From NCBI RefSeq assembly GCF_000368965.1, contig NZ_KB849780.1:248001-312000 (forward strand): a stretch of DNA of 64,000 bases, read 5' to 3'. The position numbers and the translations under genes were made by a program. Each line of letters begins with the position of its first letter. Position 1 is the first letter of the stretch. Source of the stretch: Acinetobacter calcoaceticus DSM 30006 = CIP 81.8. Its GTDB lineage: Bacteria; Pseudomonadota; Gammaproteobacteria; Pseudomonadales; Moraxellaceae. The notes under the pieces were generated by a model that worked only from the letters and a program-made list of their open reading frames with translations, was not told the DNA's origin and searched no databases. Positions 57,571 through 64,000 of the stretch are shown piece by piece.

Positions 57571-58620
57571 TTAATCTGCCTGACATTGTTTTAATGTTTT
57601 GGTAAATTCCGCCAAAACACTCATTTTCTCTAATGCTTGTCCGCCATAGATAATATCTTGAGCGAATGTAACAGCTTGAGCATAGGTTTTGGTAATGCCT
57701 GAGACATAAATACCTGCACCTGCATTAAGCGCAATCATATTTGCTGCTTTTTCACCAATGTCAGATTTATTTTTACCTAATGCATCTTTAATCAGCTTTA
57801 AGCTTGCTGCGGCATCAGCTACCACTAAACCATTTAAGGTTTGTGATTCAATCCCGACATCTTCCGGATTAAGCGTCCATTCGGTAATTTCGCCGTCTTT
57901 AAGTTCAGCAACAGCGGTAGGAGCAGCAAGGCTAATTTCATCAAGTCCATCTCTTGAATGAACCACCATGACATGCTCAGCGCCAAGTTGCTTCATAACC
58001 TCGGCAATCGGACGGCAAAGTTCATCTGAAAATACACCAATTACAAAGCGTTTTACGCCGGCCGGATTCGTAAGCGGGCCGAGTAAATTGAAAATGCTGC
58101 GAACACCAAGCTCACGACGTGGGCCGACTGCATATTTCATAGCTTTGTGATGATTTGGAGCGAATAAAAAGCCTACACCCATCTCACGAATGCAGCGCTC
58201 AGTTTGTTCCATATCTAAATCAAGGTTAATACCTGCTTGTTCAAGTAAATCAGACGAACCTGATTTACTTGAAACGCCTCGGTTACCATGCTTTGCAATG
58301 GTTGCACCAGCTGCTGCAATCACAAAGCTTGAGGCCGTAGAGACGTTAAATAAGTTCTGCCCATCACCACCAGTACCAACAATATCAACTAAATAATTGA
58401 TATCGCTGACATCAATTTTAATAGCGAATTCACGCATGACACGTGCGGCAGCAGTAATTTCGTCAATACTTTCACCTTTCATGCGAAGGCCCATCATCAA
58501 AGCACCAATTTGTGCTTCGGTTGCCTCACCTTGCATGATGCTGCGCATAATGTCTTCCATTTGCGGCTGAGTCAGGTGAATATTTTTTGTAATATGGTTA
58601 AGTGCTTGTTGAATGTTCAT
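57571..58620 (-). CDS. trpD: TrpD, anthranilate phosphoribosyltransferase
   Basis: Joins anthranilate and PRPP. The 349 aa protein has the G-T-G-G-D PRPP loop, [15 protein letters not shown] and L-L-G-P-L-T-N-P signatures. The ATG at 58620 is preferred; a GTG directly after the trpG stop would add three residues. Closely linked to trpG, so translational coupling is likely. Confidence 0.97.
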   Translation of the reverse strand: MNIQQALNHITKNIHLTQPQMEDIMRSIMQGEATEAQIGALMMGLRMKGESIDEITAAARVMREFAIKIDVSDINYLVDIVGTGGDGQNLFNVSTASSFVIAAAGATIAKHGNRGVSSKSGSSDLLEQAGINLDLDMEQTERCIREMGVGFLFAPNHHKAMKYAVGPRRELGVRSIFNLLGPLTNPAGVKRFVIGVFSDELCRPIAEVMKQLGAEHVMVVHSRDGLDEISLAAPTAVAELKDGEITEWTLNPEDVGIESQTLNGLVVADAAASLKLIKDALGKNKSDIGEKAANMIALNAGAGIYVSGITKTYAQAVTFAQDIIYGGQALEKMSVLAEFTKTLKQCQAD

Positions 58621-58629
58621 AAATATCAC

Positions 58630-59214
58630 TTATGCATAAATATCTAAAAAGTTTTTAAAGATTTGATGACCATGTTGGCTCAAGATTGATTCTGGATGGA
58701 ACTGCACACCTTCAACAGGCAATGTCTTATGTTTAACACCCATGATTTCTTCAATTGAGCCATCTGCTTCATTGGTCCAGCACGTTACTTCAAGGCAATC
58801 AGGCAGCGTTTGCTGATCTATGACCAATGAGTGATAACGAGTTGCCGAGAATGGGCTAGGGAGATTACTGAAAATACCTTTATTGCTATGGTACATATCA
58901 GATAAACGTCCGTGCATCACCGTTTTGGCTCTTACAATGTTTCCGCCAAAAGCTTGCCCAATACTTTGATGCCCTAAACACACGCCAAGCAAAGGAATTT
59001 TTCCGGCAAAGTGATTAATTGCCGGAATAGAAATACCTGCTTCACTTGGAGAGCATGGGCCAGGACCAATAACCAGATATTTAGGTTGCCATCGTTCAAT
59101 ATCCTCTAATGTGACTTGATCATTGCGAACAACTTTTACTTCCTGATCCAACTCGCCAAAGTACTGGACGATGTTGTAGGTAAAAGAGTCGTAATTGTCG
59201 ATCATTAGAAGCAT
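58630..59214 (-). CDS. trpG: TrpG, anthranilate synthase glutamine amidotransferase (also PabA type)
   Basis: Class I glutamine amidotransferase of 194 aa that supplies ammonia to TrpE and probably PabB. The nucleophile is Cys79 in G-V-C-L-G-H-Q, with the His-Glu pair in F-H-P-E-S-I. In Acinetobacter one amidotransferase is known to serve both tryptophan and folate synthesis. First gene of trpG-trpD-trpC; trpE is not in the window. Confidence 0.95.
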   Translation of the reverse strand: MLLMIDNYDSFTYNIVQYFGELDQEVKVVRNDQVTLEDIERWQPKYLVIGPGPCSPSEAGISIPAINHFAGKIPLLGVCLGHQSIGQAFGGNIVRAKTVMHGRLSDMYHSNKGIFSNLPSPFSATRYHSLVIDQQTLPDCLEVTCWTNEADGSIEEIMGVKHKTLPVEGVQFHPESILSQHGHQIFKNFLDIYA

Positions 59215-59310
59215 GATGAACTTAACCTCATAATAATTAATATATATTTAATAAGTGACTAGAGTAGTTACTCACATTAATACTCACTTTATAGAAAGAA
59301 CTTCTTGATT

Positions 59311-59341
59311 AAAAAATAAAAAGCCACTTTCTAAGCGGCTA
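59311..59341 (-). terminator. Terminator between the aminopeptidase P gene and trpG
   Basis: AGCCGCTTAG/AAGTGGCT hairpin with a long T-rich tract on the minus strand. It lies 175 bp beyond the aminopeptidase P stop and blocks read-through into trp. Confidence 0.7.
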
Positions 59342-59456
59342 ATATAACAAAAAATGAAGTGACCAGTTTAACTATTTCATTCATTAGAAATTTGCTAAAA
59401 AAGTCAGCTTTAAATTGATATTAGATCTGTTAAGAAACAGAGATATGTGCAATTAG

Positions 59457-59498
59457 GGCAGAATCGGCTTTTTCATTAGAACTAAAAAGTATTCTGCC
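59457..59498 (-). other. Long hairpin directly after the aminopeptidase P stop
   Basis: Outer arms GGCAGAAT/ATTCTGCC and inner arms CTTTTT/AAAAAG form a 42-nt hairpin 18 bp past the stop. No T tract follows. It probably protects the 3' end of the mRNA or slows termination ahead of the true terminator at 59311-59341. Confidence 0.55.
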
Positions 59499-59515
59499 TT
59501 AGTTAGAAAAGCAGA

Positions 59516-61318
59516 TTAAATCGCACGAGTGTTGTAAATCAGCCAGTCTAGAACCTCTCCAGATAAATGTTCAGCTAGTCTTTCTTGAACCATTTGGTGA
59601 TAAGCATTTAGCCAGTCTTTCTCTTCATTGTTAAGCATCTCAACAAGGATACAGTCCAAATGGATTGGACAAAGCGTAAGTGTTTCAAACTCCAAAAACT
59701 CACCATAAGTTTTGTCAAACCCAGAGTGAAGACGGTTTGCAACCAGATTTTCAATGCGAATACCGTATTGTCCCTCATGGTATAAGCCCGGTTCATTGGA
59801 AAGGATCATTCCCGCGCGTAGTTTGCTGTAAGCATGAACAGGCGCATAATAAGAAAGCACTTGCGGTCCTTCATGAACGTTAAGAGCAAAGCCTACGCCG
59901 TGTCCTGTTCCATGGCGATAATCTAAACCATGTTGCCATAAGGTATGGCGGCAAATTGAATCGAGTAGCGGTGCAGCTAAACCTTCTGGATAAATCGTTT
60001 TTGCCAAAGCAATATGACACTTTAAAACTAAGGTATAGTCACGTTTTTGTGGTTGCGTTGGCGTGCCCACAGGAACTACACGAGTAATATCTGTTGTTCC
60101 ATTTACATATTGCCCACCTGAGTCAATCAGCAATAATCCATCACCTTCAATAAATGAATAGTGCTCCTCAGTTGCACGGTAATGGGGTAGAGCGCCATTG
60201 GCATTAAAGCCAGCAATTGTAGAAAAACTTGGCCCTATAAACCCATCTTGCTGAGCACGGAAAGCTGTAATTTTTTCATCAATCGTCAGTTCTGAAATGT
60301 TTTCACGATGATGAAGTGCTTTTTCTAGCCAGTGGAAAAAGTGGCAAAGGGCAACCCCATCTTTAACCATTGCATGACGGATATGGGCTATTTCACTTTC
60401 ATGCTTACGCGATTTAAAAAGCGTACTCGGGTTAATGTCGTATACAACCTGAATATCTTTTGCGATGGCTTGTTCATGATAAATCGATACTTTGGCAGGA
60501 TCTAAAAGTATAGAGGCATCAGAAATATTCGCTAAAAATGTTGCTGTATCTTCATAGTTACGAATTTCAATACCATCAGCTTTAAAGGCTTGCTGAATGC
60601 TTACATCAACTTTTTCAGAATCAATAAAAAGAATAGTTTGTTTTGCACTGACATATAAATGTGAAAGGAATACAGGGTTGTATTCTACATCTTGTCCACG
60701 TGCATTTAAGATCCATGCAATATCGTCTAAAGATGAAATGAAATGACCCGCAATATTCTTGCTGTGTAAATTTTCAAGAATATTCTGAATTTTCTCTTTA
60801 CGAGAGAGGGCGTTTAAACCTTCAGGCATTAAATGAATTTTATTTGATGGAAGTTCTGGGCGATCAGACCAGATGGCTCCAATTAAATCTTGTTGAGTTT
60901 CGAGTTTATAGTTGTTAAGTCTTGCAGTATGTTCGAGTGCCTTAAATTGTTGAATGGATAAGGTATGTCCATTTACTGCAATGACGGATCCTACTGTTAA
61001 GTTTTGTGCAATCCAAGCTAGATGTGTTGATGATTCATCACTGGTCAATTTTTGAAGTTCAAATCCAGTCCCGACAAGTTGTTGTTCGGCTTGTACCCAA
61101 TAGCGACCATCCGCCCATAGACCTGCAAAGTTTTGAGTCACGACCAGCGTACCAACAGAACCGCTAAAGCCACTAAGCCATTGTCTTGCTTTCCAGTAAT
61201 CTGGTAAATATTCTGACATATGCGGATCGGCACTCATGACGACTAACGCATCAACATGCTGGTTAAGCATGAGTTCACGAAGTTTCTCTAGCTTTTCTTG
61301 AACAGTTAAATTGGTCAT
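59516..61318 (-). CDS. Aminopeptidase P (Xaa-Pro aminopeptidase, M24B)
   Basis: Two-metal peptidase that removes N-terminal residues before proline. The 600 aa protein is the long eukaryote-like form with two creatinase-type N-terminal domains (about 1-310) and a C-terminal pita-bread domain. Metal-ligand segments are I-D-S-G-G-Q-Y, T-T-D-I-T-R, G-T-G-H-G-V-G, N-E-P-G-L-Y and I-R-I-E-N-L. Its start overlaps the POT transporter stop by 4 bp (ATGA), which links peptide uptake to intracellular breakdown. Confidence 0.94.
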   Translation of the reverse strand: MTNLTVQEKLEKLRELMLNQHVDALVVMSADPHMSEYLPDYWKARQWLSGFSGSVGTLVVTQNFAGLWADGRYWVQAEQQLVGTGFELQKLTSDESSTHLAWIAQNLTVGSVIAVNGHTLSIQQFKALEHTARLNNYKLETQQDLIGAIWSDRPELPSNKIHLMPEGLNALSRKEKIQNILENLHSKNIAGHFISSLDDIAWILNARGQDVEYNPVFLSHLYVSAKQTILFIDSEKVDVSIQQAFKADGIEIRNYEDTATFLANISDASILLDPAKVSIYHEQAIAKDIQVVYDINPSTLFKSRKHESEIAHIRHAMVKDGVALCHFFHWLEKALHHRENISELTIDEKITAFRAQQDGFIGPSFSTIAGFNANGALPHYRATEEHYSFIEGDGLLLIDSGGQYVNGTTDITRVVPVGTPTQPQKRDYTLVLKCHIALAKTIYPEGLAAPLLDSICRHTLWQHGLDYRHGTGHGVGFALNVHEGPQVLSYYAPVHAYSKLRAGMILSNEPGLYHEGQYGIRIENLVANRLHSGFDKTYGEFLEFETLTLCPIHLDCILVEMLNNEEKDWLNAYHQMVQERLAEHLSGEVLDWLIYNTRAI

Positions 61319-62856
61319 ATGGTTTCCAAGTCAGGTTGAACTTTACTAGTACTTTTATTCATTAATCTATAAATAGGTTTCTTTAATAAAAATAACACGA
61401 TTGCACCAATTACTAGTGCCAAAACACATCTCATAAAGAGGGTAGGTAAGTGATTAATGCCATCTGCCGATACATGTCCTCCAATCAACCCTGCTATCAG
61501 ATTACCTAAAGCTGAGCCAGTAAACCACAGACCCATAATTTGACCGCGTATAACATCGGGGGCAAGTTTAGTCATGGTAGATAAACCAATTGGGCTTAAG
61601 CAAAGTTCGCCTAGGGTAAGCAGAAATATAGTACCTACTAACCAAAATGGCGAAACTAATCCACCAGCAATGGCGAAACGGCTTGCAAATGACATAAGTA
61701 GAAAGCCACCTGCTGCTAGTAAAAGTGCAATAATAAATTTAGTGATATAACTTGGGTCTTTATTTGACTTACCTAGTCTCGCCCAAAGCCATGCTGCAAT
61801 TGGGGCAAAAATAATAATAAAAAGCGCATTAATTGATTGAAACCATACTCCCGGAATTTCAAATCCGAAAACATTACGGTCCGTATAATCTTGAGCAAAC
61901 AGATTAAAAGATGTTGGTTTTTGCTCAAAGGCAGACCAAAATAGAGCAGAGGTTGCTAATAAGACAAAACAGATAATAATTTTAAATTTTTCATGTTGTT
62001 CTAAACCAAGGAAAAATAACAAATATGCAAAATAAGCGATAATGCCAATACCTATTCCCACTGTTAAGTAAGTTGCTACCGCAACTGGGTTGATATGAAT
62101 TACGCCAAAGAAGGTAAGAGCAATAACCACTGCAACACTTAATAAAAATGAGAAAGCAATTTTTGGGGCATTTTTATTTTCTATTACAGGTTTATTCCAA
62201 TTATCAGCTTGTTGGCGCAATTGATTGAAAGACTGTAGCTGTGGAATCGCTAATGCACGGAAAATGAGTAAAGCAACCAACATCCCAAGGCCACCTATAC
62301 CAAAACCCAGATGCCAGCCATGATCACGAGCCAATATACCTGTAATAAGTGGGGCAATAAACGACCCCATATTAATTCCTATATAAAAAATAGAGAAGCC
62401 GGCATCACGTCTATTATCTTGGGCTTTATATAATGTTCCGACAATTACTGAAATACAGGTTTTAAATAACCCCGACCCAATAACAATAAGGACTAAACCG
62501 AAATAAAAAAAGAATTGATCAAAGATAGGAGTAAGTGCAATCGATAAATGACCTAATGCAATAATGATGGAACCATACCAGACAGATCTTGCTTGGCCTA
62601 ACCAGTTATCGGCAATCCAACCGCCTAAAACGGTCATTAAATACATAGAGCCAGCAAATAACCCAACAATTGCTGCTGCGGTAGGACGATCAAGCCCTAA
62701 ACCACCATCATTGACCATCGCAACCATGTAAAGAACCAATAAGGGACGAATTCCATAGTAAGAAAACCGTTCCCACAGTTCAGTAAAAAATAAAGTTTTT
62801 AAGGGTTTTGGATGGCCGAAAAAAGCTGTGTCGCATTGTTCGAGTTCATGCTTCAT
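61315..62856 (-). CDS. POT-family proton-coupled di/tripeptide transporter
   Basis: Inner-membrane peptide importer of 513 aa from the ATG at 62856 (AAAGGA 7 nt upstream; the open frame continues to 62895 without a ribosome site). The E-L-W-E-R-F-S-Y-Y-G signature (ExxERFxYYG) sits near residue 25, and F-Y-I-G-I-N-M-G-S-F near residue 160. There are about 13 to 14 helices. It is translationally coupled to aminopeptidase P downstream, so the pair imports and digests proline-containing peptides. Confidence 0.94.
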   Translation of the reverse strand: MKHELEQCDTAFFGHPKPLKTLFFTELWERFSYYGIRPLLVLYMVAMVNDGGLGLDRPTAAAIVGLFAGSMYLMTVLGGWIADNWLGQARSVWYGSIIIALGHLSIALTPIFDQFFFYFGLVLIVIGSGLFKTCISVIVGTLYKAQDNRRDAGFSIFYIGINMGSFIAPLITGILARDHGWHLGFGIGGLGMLVALLIFRALAIPQLQSFNQLRQQADNWNKPVIENKNAPKIAFSFLLSVAVVIALTFFGVIHINPVAVATYLTVGIGIGIIAYFAYLLFFLGLEQHEKFKIIICFVLLATSALFWSAFEQKPTSFNLFAQDYTDRNVFGFEIPGVWFQSINALFIIIFAPIAAWLWARLGKSNKDPSYITKFIIALLLAAGGFLLMSFASRFAIAGGLVSPFWLVGTIFLLTLGELCLSPIGLSTMTKLAPDVIRGQIMGLWFTGSALGNLIAGLIGGHVSADGINHLPTLFMRCVLALVIGAIVLFLLKKPIYRLMNKSTSKVQPDLETI

Positions 62857-63539
62857 TTCAAATCCTTTGAACATATTTGTAGTTAAATAAACCAAACTTT
62901 TAGTTTGTTTAATTATAAAAAAAAGTTATGTTTTATTTTATAGTTTTTTTTAAATTGAAAAGCAAGTTGGTCATGTATAAAAAAGGTATATAACAAATGG
63001 TAAAAAATGGAAAAGTGAAAAACTATATTGTGAAAAGCTAAGCTATTAGACTATTACGCACCAAAGCTGATCAAAACTATGCCTCATAGCAGAGAGCTCC
63101 ATAAGGAAAATAAGAATTAAGTTGTTTTTAACGAGCCTTAAAAATAGAAGTGTTGTAAAAAAGAAAAAGAATTTCAGAAAACCTCAGTATTTTAATGGGT
63201 GAGCTGTAACGCAAAAGACGACTTTTTTAATTTTTTTCAAAATTACTTTTCAAGGTAATATTTAAATTGAAGCCTTTTTGGCAAAGGCATAATTAGATGT
63301 AGAGTTCTCATCTAAGAGTTAGAATTTCATAAATCATCGTTTATTATTTTTTATTCATTGTAATAAGAATGCCAGCTTGCTATATAAGAAAGTATTATGA
63401 TCATGAATTACTGTTAGAAATTGATGCGATGATTCATATTAGCGCAACAATTTTGCACTAAATTAGGGCGATTGTGAGCTATTCTTGTATGCCATAATTT
63501 GAAAATGTCTGAATATGGTGCATTTAACTATGCAAACAG

Positions 63540-63545
63540 TATAAT
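63540..63545 (+). promoter_or_regulatory. Candidate -10 box upstream of glnA
   Basis: A perfect TATAAT about 150 nt before the glnA ATG; the -35 region is poor, so an activator is likely to be needed. Transcription would start near 63552. Confidence 0.4.
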
Positions 63546-63570
63546 GGGTTCAAGACAAGGGACCTAAATC

Positions 63571-63639
63571 ATGGATAGTTATAAGCAATTCAATGTTTTA
63601 GGTAAGTCTTATAAAGTTGGTATGAGATTTGCTTTATAA
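63571..63639 (+). CDS. Possible 22-aa leader peptide upstream of glnA
   Basis: ATG with GGGA 8 nt upstream, then 22 codons and TAA, placed about 20 nt after the candidate transcription start and 54 nt before glnA. The peptide (M-D-S-Y-K-Q-F-N-V-L and on) is basic and has no repeated amino acid that would indicate attenuation. It could be chance. Confidence 0.3.
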   Translation: MDSYKQFNVLGKSYKVGMRFAL

Positions 63640-63693
63640 ATACCAGCAATTAACACGCACTTAACAAGTGCAACAAAATTTCATTGGAGCAAA

Positions 63694-64000
63694 ATGAGCA
63701 TGGCGAACAAGGTCCTTCAACTCATACAAGAAAGTGGCGCAAAATGGGTCGATTTTCGCTTTACTGATACTAAGGGTAAAGAACAGCACGTAACTTACCC
63801 AGCTGATTCTATTGATGAAGATACTTTTGAAGACGGTAAAATGTTTGATGGTTCTTCAATCGCTGGTTGGAAAGGCATTGAAGCATCTGACATGATTTTA
63901 CGTCCAGATGCAGAAACTGGTTTTGTTGACCCGTTCTTTGCTGAACCAACTGTAGTTGTGACTTGTGACGTTATTGAACCTTCAACTGGTCAAGGTTATG
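63694..64000 (+). CDS. glnA: GlnA, glutamine synthetase (5' part)
   Basis: Type I glutamine synthetase, first about 102 codons only; the gene runs off the window. The beta-grasp N-terminal domain is recognisable from W-V-D-F-R-F-T-D and D-G-S-S-I-A-G-W. The ATG at 63694 has GGAG 4 nt upstream; the ATG at 63700 has it at 10 nt and may be the true start. Confidence 0.93.
   Translation, partial: MSMANKVLQLIQESGAKWVDFRFTDTKGKEQHVTYPADSIDEDTFEDGKMFDGSSIAGWKGIEASDMILRPDAETGFVDPFFAEPTVVVTCDVIEPSTGQGY

Larger units (their letters stand above)
62896..63693. other. Long intergenic region between the POT transporter and glnA
   Basis: About 800 bp, mostly AT-rich, with no open frame longer than a few dozen codons. 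It contains the transporter promoter region at its left end, nothing identifiable in the middle, and the glnA promoter candidate (-10 TATAAT at 63540-63545) with a 22-codon frame at 63571-63639 at the right end. No complete sigma-54 site was found. Confidence 0.5.

Noticed and set aside
63430-63470. Possible sigma-54 promoter upstream of glnA (GCGC...TTTTGCA)
   Set aside because: The spacing between the two elements is two bases too long and the -24 element lacks the GG pair. A plain TATAAT box nearer to the gene is better.

Overview
The window is a 64-kb stretch of an Acinetobacter chromosome, most likely the A. calcoaceticus-baumannii complex. The evidence is low GC with AT-rich intergenic DNA, an ADC-type class C beta-lactamase, tandem Moraxellaceae-type small secreted proteins, a BLP2-like Bap-prefix Ig-repeat protein, and a surE-nlpD neighbourhood with no rpoS. 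No rRNA, CRISPR array, transposase or integrase gene was seen. Most of the window is ordinary core chromosome. LAYOUT. 1-3.9 kb: end of pstS, then pstC-pstA-pstB (phosphate uptake). 4-7.4 kb: a SohB-like S49 peptidase and the Bap-like Ig-repeat protein. 7.4-14 kb, minus strand: a YjdF-like membrane protein, the conserved nudJ-mnmA-hflD-purB cluster, a gamma-carbonic-anhydrase-like protein and a PBP5/6 DD-carboxypeptidase. 14-17.8 kb: two paralogous small secreted proteins, then surE, an NlpD-like lipoprotein and a LysR regulator. 17.9-24.8 kb: a Lon-like AAA protease, an AmpG-like permease with a large inserted beta-rich domain, gloA, an SBF-like transporter and rpmE with a structured leader. 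24.8-30.4 kb: a degenerate EAL (FimX-like) protein coupled to a PilZ-domain protein, then epmB and efp, divergent. 30.5-33.2 kb: cstA, a YbdD-like gene and tRNA-Val(GAC). 33.3-38.9 kb is the only clearly accessory block. It lies just downstream of the tRNA and holds a secreted NucA/NucB-type nuclease, a highly divergent MoeA-like protein, a cold-shock gene with two tiny orphan genes between imperfect direct repeats, a strongly folded RNA-like segment and a TetR regulator. 38.9-42.8 kb: an ornithine-cyclodeaminase-family gene, a serine/threonine-dehydratase-family gene and a divergent YheO/DauR-type regulator with repeated palindromic operators, then a Ser/His/Gly-rich small membrane protein and a pirin. 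43-50.9 kb: an L,D-transpeptidase, hemE, a DUF817 membrane protein, a DUF3015 and DUF4105/Lnb pair, ampC (ADC) and folE. 51-56 kb: xdhA-xdhB-xdhC (xanthine dehydrogenase and its maturation factor). 56-59.2 kb, minus: trpG-trpD-trpC and an Smr-domain gene. 59.5-62.9 kb, minus: a peptide-uptake POT transporter overlapping an aminopeptidase P. The window ends in glnA. HOW THE GENES WORK TOGETHER. There are clear pathway units: phosphate transport, tRNA thiolation and purine synthesis, envelope maintenance (DD-carboxypeptidase, L,D-transpeptidase, NlpD, AmpG, AmpC), EF-P modification (epmB/efp), c-di-GMP sensing (EAL and PilZ), purine catabolism, tryptophan synthesis and di/tripeptide use. The best candidates for undescribed biology are the nuclease and MoeA-like pair, the repeat-bounded cold-shock cassette beside a putative phage-type immunity RNA, and the two-enzyme amino-acid module with its own repeated operator. 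Start codons were adjusted from the longest open frame wherever a Shine-Dalgarno sequence or a signal peptide argued for another start.
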